A stretch of 16,183 bases of DNA. It comes from an uncultured Clostridia bacterium (GTDB lineage: Bacteria > Bacillota > Clostridia > TANB77 > CAG-508). This document shows, in pieces, positions 8,309 through 15,009 of this stretch. The notes under the pieces are model-generated. The model was not told the DNA's origin. It did not search any database and worked only from the letters and a program-made list of their open reading frames with translations. Every line of letters begins with the position of its first letter. The first letter of the stretch is position 1. Made by a program: the position numbers and the translations under genes. The stretch is taken from assembly GCA_947630255.1 (NCBI GenBank), contig CANRGU010000020.1:1-16183 (forward strand), read 5' to 3'.

Positions 8309-8385
8309 GGCGAAGTAGCTCAGTTGGCTAGAGCACGCGGTTCATACCCGCGGTGTCGAGAGTTCGAATCTCCCCTTCGCTACCA
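8309..8385 (+). tRNA. tRNA-Met (CAU), elongator type
   Basis: A 77-base cloverleaf with encoded CCA. The acceptor stem GGCGAAG pairs with CTTCGCT (first pair G-U) and the D-stem is GCTC/GAGC. The anticodon stem CGCGG/CCGCG holds the loop TTCATAC, so the anticodon is CAU. The T-loop is TTCGAAT. The anticodon stem lacks the three consecutive G-C pairs typical of initiator tRNA. The loop and the CGCTACCA end resemble elongator tRNA-Met of Firmicutes (recalled, not searched) rather than the lysidine-modified tRNA-Ile. The T-stem GAGAG/CTCCC has one A-C mismatch (8359 with 8373). Confidence 0.93.
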
Positions 8386-8426
8386 AAAAATCTCTAACCA
8401 TAAAAATATAAGGTTAGAGATTTTTT
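8386..8426. terminator. Bidirectional terminator between tRNA-Met and the convergent small gene
   Basis: A 14-15 bp perfect inverted repeat, AAAAATCTCTAACC / GGTTAGAGATTTTT, with a 12-base A/T loop. Both strands end in a T-run, so it can serve the tRNA on the plus strand and the small gene at 8482-8658 on the minus strand. Confidence 0.85.
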
Positions 8427-8481
8427 ACAACTTAATATTACGATAATTTCAAATTGTAATATATTGTAAGAATTGTCTCAA

Positions 8482-8658
8482 TTAATTATCATGTTTTTTA
8501 ACTTCTGGAATAATAATTTTTTTCTTTTTATCTTTTTCATCTTTAGGTTTAGGCCTTGCTGAATTTAAATGATCAAAAACAGGAGAAAATTCTAATTCTG
8601 ATCCATCCCCTTTAACTATTTCAATTTCTTTCTTTTCATCCTTATTATCTTGTGACAT
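8482..8658 (-). CDS. 58-aa hydrophilic protein of unknown function
   Basis: A short gene that is easy to miss. ATG 8658 is preceded on the minus strand by GAGGTGATTTA, a strong ribosome site, and by a near-consensus promoter (8688-8716). The product begins MSQDNKDEKKEIEIVKGDGS, then has ELEFSPVFDHLNSARPKPKD, a Lys/Asp-rich run and the end IIIPEVKKHDN. The IVKGDGSELEFSPVFDH core and the IIIPEVKK end look like conserved blocks joined by a low-complexity linker. No membrane segment or signal is seen. It is convergent with tRNA-Met and divergent from scpB. I vaguely recall similar short proteins next to scpB in Clostridia but cannot name a family; the function is unknown. Confidence 0.75.
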   Translation of the reverse strand: MSQDNKDEKKEIEIVKGDGSELEFSPVFDHLNSARPKPKDEKDKKKKIIIPEVKKHDN

Positions 8659-8687
8659 TAAATCACCTCACAATTATTGTTTATTTA

Positions 8688-8716
8688 AATATATCACAAA
8701 AAAATAACGGTGTCAA
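8688..8716 (-). promoter_or_regulatory. Promoter of the 58-aa gene
   Basis: On the minus strand: TTGACA (8716-8711), a 17-base spacer and TATATT (8693-8688), about 30 bases before the ATG. It is back to back with the scpB promoter: the two -35 boxes form the inverted repeat TGTCAA-aaca-TTGACA. Confidence 0.8.
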
Positions 8717-8720
8717 AACA

Positions 8721-8749
8721 TTGACAATTTAATTTTTAAATGCAATAAT
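8721..8749 (+). promoter_or_regulatory. Promoter of scpB
   Basis: TTGACA (8721-8726), a 17-base spacer ending TGC, and AATAAT (8744-8749), a plausible extended -10, about 38 bases before the scpB start. Confidence 0.65.
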
Positions 8750-8787
8750 AATATTAAAAGAATATTATGCACGTAAGGGGTACAAAA

Positions 8788-9366
8788 TTGGAAATTGACA
8801 AAACTAAATCTATAATTGAAGCAATACTATTTTCAGCAGGAAGAGTAGTAGAATCAAAAGAACTTATGGCAATTTTAGAACTAAGTAATGAAGATCTTGA
8901 TTCAATTATGCAGAATATGAAAACTGAATTTGAAGAACAAAACAGAGGAATAGAAATAATTAAAGTAGATAATGGATATCAGCTATGTTCAAAAAAAGAA
9001 TATTATGACTATATTTATCCAATATTTGACAACAGAGCAAAACCTACTTTATCTACAGCTGCTCTAGAAACATTATCAATAATTGCATATAATCCTAAAA
9101 TCACAAGAGCAGAAATAGAACAAATTAGAGGAGTAAGCTCTGATGGAACAATATACAAATTATTGGAATATAACTTGATAGAAGAGGTTGGCAGATTAGA
9201 TGCACCTGGAAGACCAACAATATATTCAACTACAAAAGAATTTTTAAAAATGTTTGGAATTTCTAGCTTAGATGAATTGCCAGAACTACCAAGGTATAAA
9301 ATAGATGAAAATGAGCAAATAGTTATAGATGAGATTATAGAAGAAAATAACGATGAACAAAATTAA
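8788..9366 (+). CDS. scpB: Segregation and condensation protein ScpB
   Basis: ScpB is the winged-helix subunit of the SMC-ScpA-ScpB condensin complex that organises and segregates the chromosome. It has 192 residues from TTG 8788, which lies 7 bases after AAGGGG; the upstream ATG 8767 precedes that ribosome site and is rejected. It opens with KSIIEAILFSAGRVVESKEL, the first winged helix. The second winged-helix region carries the family blocks LSTAALETLSIIAYNPKITR, IEQIRGVSSDG and VGRLDAPGRPTIYSTT, with an acidic C-terminal tail. The usual partner scpA is not next to it in this window. The 55-base gap to the pilin-like gene has no clear terminator, so read-through is possible. Confidence 0.95.
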   Translation: MEIDKTKSIIEAILFSAGRVVESKELMAILELSNEDLDSIMQNMKTEFEEQNRGIEIIKVDNGYQLCSKKEYYDYIYPIFDNRAKPTLSTAALETLSIIAYNPKITRAEIEQIRGVSSDGTIYKLLEYNLIEEVGRLDAPGRPTIYSTTKEFLKMFGISSLDELPELPRYKIDENEQIVIDEIIEENNDEQN

Positions 9367-9421
9367 TTAAAGAACAAGGTTTTACATAAGAAAAATTTAA
9401 TTAGCAAAAGAAGGTGTAAAT

Positions 9422-10894
9422 ATGAAATCACAAAAGGGAATAACTTTAACTTCATTGATAATTTATGTTTTAGTAGTAATAGTAGTTACTGGTATTTTGG
9501 CTACAATAATGGCAGGCTTTCAAAGTAATATAAAGGAAATAAACGGAAAAGCAGCAAAAGAAGCTGAATTTGATAAATTTAATGTATACTTTATAAAAGA
9601 AGTAAAAATACTTGGAAATAAAGTAAATACAATATCAGAAGCAAAGAATGAAATATCATTTGAAAGTGGAAACAAATACACTTTTAATGAAGCAGATAAT
9701 AGTATTTATTTAAATGATAATATAAAAATATCAGAAAATATTCAGCGATGTACATTTTCTAATAACCTAGTAGATGGAAAAGATGTTGTAACAGTTGTAA
9801 TTAAAGTGATAGATGGAGAAGAAAGAACTATAGAATATGTATTAAATGGTACTACAAATAATTTGGCTTATGATGATGAATCAAATTATGTTCATCAAAG
9901 TTCAAATAAGGGACCATGGTCAGAAAATTTAAAAGAAGGTACAGTAACAAATGGAAAAGTAACACTAAATGTAGGAGACTATGTGGATTATACACCAAAA
10001 CCAGAAAAAACTATATATGAAAAAGAAAAATTGGGAGAAAAATATACTGGATATAGTAATGCATATAATAATACAGATTTTGAAACAGATCCATATATAA
10101 AATGGAGAGTATTAAGAGTAGATGAAAATGGTTTCTTAACACTAATAAGCACCGAACCAACGACTAAAGTAGTCTTATATTTAGGTAGTGCAAGAGTATA
10201 TAATAATGGAGTATATCTATTAAATGATATTTGTGAAAAATTATATAGTAATACAGAATTAGGAATAAAGGCAAGAAGTTTGACAATAGAGGATGTAGAA
10301 GCAGGGTTTAATGATGACGGAAAAAAAGCAAGAAATGACTACATTAATAGTGAGTCAAATACGGCATATGGAGAAACGAAAACATATACAACTAATTTAC
10401 AATATCCAGTAATATATGATAATGAGAAGGGTTCAGGAGTTGGAACTACAACAGTTAAAGAAAAAGGAATTGGAATAAGTGAACCTTATTATACAGAAAG
10501 CACATTAAATATTAGCGACAAACAAACAGATACAGCAAGCTCAAATTTGACTTGTACACAAACTTATTATGAGATGCACCCGGTATTTGAAAGTGACTAT
10601 TACGAAAATTACACATTCTATGAAATGATACACTGGAGATACGGAGTCGAAGGTTCCCTTACATGGTTGGCTTCCCGCTGTGTTGATTGCGGCTCGAACT
10701 TGGCTAGCTTCTGCTTGTTCTTCGTTGGGAGCCAACCGGGGGAAATAGGTGGAGGCGCATTTATGGAGTCGGCTGGCTCACCGGGGACGGGTAGCGGGCT
10801 TTTCCGCCCCGTGGTTACTCTAGGATCTAACATCGACGTAGAAGCATGCTCTGGAGATAATAGTGTTGATAATCCACATAAATTAATCAGGTAG
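9422..10894 (+). CDS. Pilin-like surface protein with a hypervariable C-type-lectin-like C terminus
   Basis: A 490-residue protein starting at ATG 9422 after AGAAGGTG. The N terminus is a type IV prepilin-like leader: KSQKG then ITLTSLIIYVLVVIVV, a single hydrophobic helix (about 9-31) after the Gly6 cleavage point. The Glu normally at position 5 of mature pilins is absent (Ser). Residues 40-150 resemble a pseudopilin-type domain. From about 175 the segments DYVDYTPK, YIKWRVLRVDENGFLTLIS and NGVYLLNDICEKLY resemble clostridial surface proteins that end in a lectin-like fold. The end (about 413-470) has WLASR, then a Gly/Ser/Cys/Phe-rich stretch, then RPVVTLGSN. That part is 59% GC and adenine-poor, unlike the rest of the gene. 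It is probably surface-anchored or assembled; the ligand is unknown. No pilin peptidase or assembly ATPase is nearby. Confidence 0.8.
   Translation: MKSQKGITLTSLIIYVLVVIVVTGILATIMAGFQSNIKEINGKAAKEAEFDKFNVYFIKEVKILGNKVNTISEAKNEISFESGNKYTFNEADNSIYLNDNIKISENIQRCTFSNNLVDGKDVVTVVIKVIDGEERTIEYVLNGTTNNLAYDDESNYVHQSSNKGPWSENLKEGTVTNGKVTLNVGDYVDYTPKPEKTIYEKEKLGEKYTGYSNAYNNTDFETDPYIKWRVLRVDENGFLTLISTEPTTKVVLYLGSARVYNNGVYLLNDICEKLYSNTELGIKARSLTIEDVEAGFNDDGKKARNDYINSESNTAYGETKTYTTNLQYPVIYDNEKGSGVGTTTVKEKGIGISEPYYTESTLNISDKQTDTASSNLTCTQTYYEMHPVFESDYYENYTFYEMIHWRYGVEGSLTWLASRCVDCGSNLASFCLFFVGSQPGEIGGGAFMESAGSPGTGSGLFRPVVTLGSNIDVEACSGDNSVDNPHKLIR
10661..10831 (+). other. Candidate DGR variable region at the 3' end of the pilin-like gene
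   Basis: Base counts for 10661-10820: A 21, C 39, G 56, T 44 (59% GC). For the preceding 160 bases: A 61, T 42, 36% GC. Only adenine is depleted, as expected when template adenines are replaced by other bases. Many codons end in C (TGC, GGC, AGC, TTC), which is rare elsewhere here but fits randomised AAC codons. The stretch runs from W415 to about N470 and ends with the less variable block encoding RPVVTLGSN, the likely position of the mutagenic-homing initiation sequence. No template repeat or reverse transcriptase is in the window. Confidence 0.65.
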
Positions 10895-10906
10895 AAAAAA
10901 ATATTA

Positions 10907-10974
10907 CACCTAATATAATTTTAGTAATATTGTACTTAAAACTTAAATACAATATATAAAAATTATATTAGGTG
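10907..10974 (+). promoter_or_regulatory. Long hairpin covering the ribosome site of the next gene, with an internal promoter
   Basis: The arms CACCTAATATAATTTT (10907-10922) and AAAATTATATTAGGTG (10959-10974) are perfect 16-bp complements. A second pair, ATATTGTA (10927-10934) and TACAATAT (10948-10955), nests inside. The 3' arm contains AGGTG, the ribosome site for the gene at 10981. Between the arms lies TTGTAC (10930-10935), a 17-base gap and TATATA (10953-10958). A transcript from this promoter would lack the 5' arm and keep the ribosome site free. The hairpin may also act as a terminator for the pilin-like gene, but it has no strong T-run. Confidence 0.6.
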
Positions 10975-10980
10975 ATTATT

Positions 10981-11865
10981 TTGAAAAAAATTATATATAT
11001 AAAAGAAATAAACAAAGCATCTAGTTTAAAAAGCAAATTATTATTAAACTTTAGAAAGATATTTAACATTATAAAAACAAAAGACAACATATATTATCTT
11101 CCAATATCTAAGGAAGATAAATTTTCTGAGAATAAAATACAAAGATTAACTAAAAAAATAAATATGCTATTAGAAAGAGATGCCTCAAATACTGTAGCCT
11201 TATCTATATATTTAGATAAAAATCAACTGTTTAAAAATTATTTATACAGCCAAAATGTAAACATATTAGATGGAAGGTTTTTATTTAAATGCTTGAGCTA
11301 TAATTTAATAAAATATATTCTGCACATAAAAAATAAAGAAATGAAATTTGAAGAAGTATCAATTTTGGTAAACGATTTTACAGATTTAAACAAGGAGTTA
11401 ATAATAGATATTGCAAAAAATATTAGAAGGCTAAATATAATAACAAATAATATTAACAAATGTAAAAAAATAGAAGAATATTTGTATGATGAATTTGGAA
11501 TAATGTTAAATATATCAAATAATAAAAGAAGAAGCCTTTTAAAGTCAGAGATTATACTAAATATAGATTTTCCAGAGGAGTTAATAAATAAATACACAAT
11601 ATGCGATAAAGCAATAATACTAAATATAAACAATAAAATAAATATAAAAAGCAAAAGATTTAATGGTATAAATATTAATTATTATAAAGCTGTAATCCCA
11701 GATAATTATAAGCTAGAAGACTTTGCAGATGAAATATCATACGAAAGTTTAATATGTGCTTATACCAGTTATAAATCTATTACTGAAAGAATTAAAAATG
11801 ATAAAATTAGAATCAAAGAATTAATAGGAAATAATGGCATAATTAATAAAAATGAAATTGTATAA
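10981..11865 (+). CDS. Unknown 294-aa protein, possibly with a nucleotide-binding-like fold
   Basis: Not recognised by family. The TTG start at 10981 follows AGGTGA by 5 bases; the GTG at 10972 is part of that ribosome site and is rejected. It is very Lys/Ile/Asn-rich, with no signal peptide and no convincing membrane helix. The middle (about 120-200) has alternating strands and helices: EVSILVNDF, then LIIDIAKNIRRLNIITNNINKC, a helix KKIEEYLYDEFGIMLNI, KRRSLLKSEIILNIDFPEE and KAIILNIN. That pattern, with a hydrophobic strand ending in Asn/Asp, resembles a Rossmann-type domain that has lost its Gly-rich loop; this is inference only. It stands alone between the pilin-like gene and greA, with its own putative promoter. 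Codon use is like the neighbours. It could be a clostridial conserved hypothetical. Confidence 0.75.
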   Translation: MKKIIYIKEINKASSLKSKLLLNFRKIFNIIKTKDNIYYLPISKEDKFSENKIQRLTKKINMLLERDASNTVALSIYLDKNQLFKNYLYSQNVNILDGRFLFKCLSYNLIKYILHIKNKEMKFEEVSILVNDFTDLNKELIIDIAKNIRRLNIITNNINKCKKIEEYLYDEFGIMLNISNNKRRSLLKSEIILNIDFPEELINKYTICDKAIILNINNKINIKSKRFNGININYYKAVIPDNYKLEDFADEISYESLICAYTSYKSITERIKNDKIRIKELIGNNGIINKNEIV

Positions 11866-11881
11866 ATTTATTTAGTTTTAC

Positions 11882-11910
11882 TTGACAAAAATATAATACT
11901 GGGATAATAT
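11882..11910 (+). promoter_or_regulatory. Promoter of greA
   Basis: TTGACA (11882-11887), a 17-base spacer and TAATAT (11905-11910). The leader is about 37 bases. Confidence 0.8.
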
Positions 11911-11953
11911 AATTAACTAAATAGAAGAAATTATGTAAAAAGGAGAATTGCAT

Positions 11954-12430
11954 ATGGAAGGAAAAGAAGTATTAGTAACTCAAGAAGGATATGATAATTT
12001 AGAAAAGGAATTAGAATATCTTAAAACAGAAAAGAGGACAGAAATAGCAGAAAGAATAAAAGTAGCTTTAGGGTTTGGAGATTTGTCTGAAAATTCTGAA
12101 TACGATGAAGCTAAAAATGCTCAAGCAGCAAATGAAATTAAAATAGCAGAATTAGAAAACAAATTAAGGTATGCAAAAATAATAGATGAATCTGAAATAG
12201 ATACCAAAACTGTTCAAGTTGGGAATAAAGTTAAAATTTTAGATATGGAATACAACGAAGAATTAGAGTATACAATAGTTGGATCAACAGAAGTAGACCT
12301 ATCTCAAAATAAAATTTCTAATGAATCTCCTATTGGTTCAGCACTACTTGGAGCCAAAAAGAACCAAATAGTAGAAGCTCAAACTCCAGGGGGAGTAGTT
12401 AAATATAAGGTATTGGCAATAAAAAAATAG
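11954..12430 (+). CDS. greA: Transcription elongation factor GreA
   Basis: Rescues backtracked RNA polymerase by stimulating cleavage of the nascent RNA through the secondary channel. It has 158 residues, the standard length. The N-terminal coiled coil (about 1-75) carries the tip LGFGDLSENSEYDEAK, with the acidic pair Asp43 and Glu46 (equivalent to Asp41/Glu44 of E. coli) that holds the catalytic metal. The C-terminal FKBP-like domain shows VQVGNKVKILD, YTIVGSTEVD, ISNESPIGSALLGAKK and VKYKVLAIKK. ATG 11954 is 8 bases after AAGGAG; the TTG at 11948 is too close to that site. It has its own promoter and is followed by a separate promoter for the next gene. Confidence 0.96.
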   Translation: MEGKEVLVTQEGYDNLEKELEYLKTEKRTEIAERIKVALGFGDLSENSEYDEAKNAQAANEIKIAELENKLRYAKIIDESEIDTKTVQVGNKVKILDMEYNEELEYTIVGSTEVDLSQNKISNESPIGSALLGAKKNQIVEAQTPGGVVKYKVLAIKK

Positions 12431-12449
12431 ATTATTTTTCCATTTTATG

Positions 12450-12478
12450 TAGACAAATCTTCCCAAATATAGTATAAT
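12450..12478 (+). promoter_or_regulatory. Promoter of the SSB-like gene
   Basis: TAGACA (12450-12455), a 17-base spacer and TATAAT (12473-12478). The roughly 80-base leader holds an inverted repeat, TAGTATT (12500-12506) / AATACTA (12531-12537), of unknown meaning. Confidence 0.75.
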
Positions 12479-12564
12479 AGTAATTGGTAAATGTAAAATT
12501 AGTATTCTAAAATACGAATGTAGCGAATAAAATACTATAGAAAAGTAAAAGGGAGGAAAACAAA

Positions 12565-13242
12565 TTGATTACAAATTACACAGAAAATAATTATCTAGTT
12601 TTAATAGGTAATATTGTAAGTGATAAAACATTTAGTCACGAAATTTATGGAGAAAGTTTTTATTTATTCAACTTAGAAATACCACGTTTAAGCGGAAACG
12701 AAGACATTATACCAATTACAATATCAGAAAGATTAATAGCAAATTTTGATTTAAGCATAGGAAAAAAGGTTGTCATAGAAGGACAATTTAGATCTTATAA
12801 CAGTTATGAAAATGAAAGAAACAGATTAGTTTTAACAGTATTTGCAAAAGATATTATGGAATATAAAGAAGATGAACAAGAAGATCAAAAGGATAGGGTA
12901 TCTAATGAAGTAGTTCTTACTGGATATGTATGTAAAAAGCCTATATATAGAAAAACTCCATTTGGAAGAGAAATTGCAGATCTTTTGCTTGCTGTAAACA
13001 GAGCATATAATAAATCAGATTATATACCATGTATAGCATGGGGAAGAAATGCAAGATTTTGTGAAAACATGGAAGTTGGAACAGAAGTCAAAATAGTAGG
13101 TAGAGTTCAAAGCAGAATTTATGAAAAGAAGCATGAAGACGGTAGTGTAGAACAAAGAGTTGCCTATGAAGTTTCAATTGGAAGTTTAGAAGTAATAGAT
13201 AAAAAGGAAGAAGATAATCAATCAGACGAGCAAGCAATTTAG
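12565..13242 (+). CDS. Tandem OB-fold single-stranded DNA-binding-like protein
   Basis: A 225-residue protein with two OB-fold units. The second (about 110-215) is clearly SSB-like: VVLTGYVCKKPIYRKTPFGR, LLLAVNRAYN, YIPCIAWGRNARFCE and VGTEVKIVGRVQSR. The first (about 8-105) is a diverged copy: YLVLIGNIVSD, FYLFNLEIPR, IPITISERL, IGKKVVIEGQFRS. It lacks the acidic DDDIPF-type tail of replicative SSB, ending instead in a Glu/Asp/Gln-rich run (KKEEDNQSDEQAI). The start is TTG 12565, 8 bases after GGGAGG. It is likely a cytoplasmic ssDNA-binding or repair-associated protein of the clostridial two-domain type, not the main replicative SSB. It is monocistronic, with a promoter and a strong terminator. 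Confidence 0.85.
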   Translation: MITNYTENNYLVLIGNIVSDKTFSHEIYGESFYLFNLEIPRLSGNEDIIPITISERLIANFDLSIGKKVVIEGQFRSYNSYENERNRLVLTVFAKDIMEYKEDEQEDQKDRVSNEVVLTGYVCKKPIYRKTPFGREIADLLLAVNRAYNKSDYIPCIAWGRNARFCENMEVGTEVKIVGRVQSRIYEKKHEDGSVEQRVAYEVSIGSLEVIDKKEEDNQSDEQAI

Positions 13243-13253
13243 TCTTTATATTT

Positions 13254-13292
13254 GTTCCTGTACGATAAAGTATTGTATGGGGACTTTTTTTT
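13254..13292 (+). terminator. Rho-independent terminator of the SSB-like gene
   Basis: GTTCCTGTACGATA and TATTGTATGGGGAC form a 14-bp stem with several G-U pairs and an AAG loop, then eight T. Confidence 0.9.
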
Positions 13293-13302
13293 ATGTTTAA
13301 TA

Positions 13303-13331
13303 TTGTAAGAAGTTTTTTTATATGATAAGAT
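13303..13331 (+). promoter_or_regulatory. Promoter of the membrane protein-lspA-rluD-type operon
   Basis: TTGTAA (13303-13308), a 17-base spacer ending TGA, and TAAGAT (13326-13331), an extended -10 promoter 37 bases before the ATG. Confidence 0.6.
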
Positions 13332-13368
13332 ATTTAAATAAAGCAAACAACAAAAAAAGGAGAAAAAA

Positions 13369-15009
13369 ATGAAAAAAGAGATAAATAATAAAAGTATAAG
13401 ATTCAATATTTTAGCAATTTTATTAATCGCAATTTTCTGTTTTTCAATAACGTCAATATCATTTCAAAACGACACATTTTACACTATAAAAATTGGTGAG
13501 CACATCTTACAAAACGGAATTGACATGCACGATCCATTTTCATTCCATAATTTGAAATATACTTATCCACACTGGCTATATGATGTAGGAATTTATTTAA
13601 TTTACAACATAGGCGGATTTATGGGAATATATATATCTACAGTTGTTTTGTGTATGATATTAGGGATATTAATGTATATTACAAATGTAAAATTAACCAA
13701 AAATAAATTGACCTCATTTGTAATAACCATAGGAGCAATGTATTTATTACGAAACTTTATTACAGCTAGGGCACAACTTGCAACATTTATTTTGTTTGTT
13801 CTTACAATATATTTTATAGAGCAATTTTTAGATACAAAGAAAAAACGATATGCTATTGGACTTATAATAATTCCAATAATTATTGCTAATCTTCATGTTG
13901 CAGTATTTCCATTTTACTTTATACTTTATTTACCATACATAGGAGAATACATGATATATATCCTATCAAATGCAGGAATTATAGTAACTACAAGCAAAAT
14001 AAATAGCCTTCATAAAAAATTAAAAAAAGTTGAAGACAAAAACAAAATTGAAGAAATAAAAGATAAAATACTAAAGCTAGAAGAAAAAAATAATAAATTA
14101 CAAAAAAGATATGACAAAGCAAATGCCAATCCATATAAAATAAAAATTAGAGGTAATGATACAGTAAAATGGCTTATAGTAATAATGATTATATGTATTT
14201 TTACAGGACTTTTAACACCACTTGGAACAACTCCATATACATATTTATTAAAAACAATGCAAGGTACTACAACACATAGTATTAGCGAGCATTTACCACT
14301 TACATTAGTAAATGATTTAAAATTCATGTGTACACTTATGATATTTTTAGCAATATTAATATTTACAGATACTAAAATAAGGCTAAGTGATTTATTTATG
14401 CTAGGTGGACTAGTGCTTCTAACGTTTTATACAAGAAGACAGGAATCAATGTTTATATTAATGTGTTCATTTATACTAAACAGATTAATATGTTCAATGT
14501 TTGATAAATATAGTCCAAATTCGTGTGAAAAAACAATAGAAACAATATGCAGACCTTTGCCAATGATATCAACAATTGCAATAGTGTTAGTATTATGTTT
14601 GAGCATGTATAAGCCAAAAATAGGAACTAATTTTGTAGAAGAAAAGTCTTATCCAGTAGATGCAGCTACATATATACTAGAAAATTTAGATGTAAAAAAT
14701 ATTAGATTATACAATGAATATAATTACGGAAGTTATTTGTTATATAGAGGAATACCAGTATTTATAGATTCAAGAGCAGATTTATATGCTCCAGAATTTA
14801 ATGAAGGTGTAAGCATATTTGATGATTTTATGAGTATATCAAATTTAAATATTAGCAATATAGAAGAAACATTAGATAAGTACGATATTACTCATATGAT
14901 AATGTATAAAAACGCAAAACTAAGAACATTTATAAAACAAGATGAAGAAAAATATAATTTACTTTATGAAGACGATTATTTCTGTATTTACGAAAGAAAG
15001 AAGGTATAA
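13369..15009 (+). CDS. Polytopic membrane protein, possibly a GT-C-like glycosyltransferase
   Basis: A 546-residue integral membrane protein starting at ATG after AAAAAAGGAG. The first helix (about 12-32) is followed by an outside loop with NDTFYTIKIGEHILQNG, then DMHDPFSFHN and YPHWLYDVGIYLIY. An acidic loop after the first helix, a DP motif and a following W-L-D/E motif is the layout of GT-C glycosyltransferases and their relatives that use lipid-linked sugars; this is inference. About ten further helices are broken by a charged coiled-coil insert (about 209-262, KLKKVEDKNKIEEIKDKI). The last roughly 110 residues form a soluble domain with YPVDAATYILENL, IRLYNEYNYGSYLLY and PVFIDSRADLYAPE, as in other large membrane proteins of this type. 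It is followed directly by lspA, with its stop next to the lspA start region. Confidence 0.75.
   Translation: MKKEINNKSIRFNILAILLIAIFCFSITSISFQNDTFYTIKIGEHILQNGIDMHDPFSFHNLKYTYPHWLYDVGIYLIYNIGGFMGIYISTVVLCMILGILMYITNVKLTKNKLTSFVITIGAMYLLRNFITARAQLATFILFVLTIYFIEQFLDTKKKRYAIGLIIIPIIIANLHVAVFPFYFILYLPYIGEYMIYILSNAGIIVTTSKINSLHKKLKKVEDKNKIEEIKDKILKLEEKNNKLQKRYDKANANPYKIKIRGNDTVKWLIVIMIICIFTGLLTPLGTTPYTYLLKTMQGTTTHSISEHLPLTLVNDLKFMCTLMIFLAILIFTDTKIRLSDLFMLGGLVLLTFYTRRQESMFILMCSFILNRLICSMFDKYSPNSCEKTIETICRPLPMISTIAIVLVLCLSMYKPKIGTNFVEEKSYPVDAATYILENLDVKNIRLYNEYNYGSYLLYRGIPVFIDSRADLYAPEFNEGVSIFDDFMSISNLNISNIEETLDKYDITHMIMYKNAKLRTFIKQDEEKYNLLYEDDYFCIYERKKV

Noticed and set aside
8264..8446. 60-codon open frame on the plus strand
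   Set aside because: It is an accidental frame through the tRNA-Met promoter, tRNA and terminator.
10661..10831. GC-rich stretch as a piece of foreign DNA or a collagen-like repeat
   Set aside because: Thymine content is unchanged and only adenine is low, there is no Gly-X-Y period, and the reading frame continues smoothly from the AT-rich part to the stop.
10541..10833. Open frames on the minus strand opposite the GC-rich end of the pilin-like gene
   Set aside because: They exist because the GC-rich stretch has few stop codons; no ribosome site, and the plus strand explains the region.
12500..12537. Possible riboswitch or attenuator in the leader of the SSB-like gene
   Set aside because: Only a 7-bp A/T-rich repeat, no terminator-like T-run and no known riboswitch core seen.
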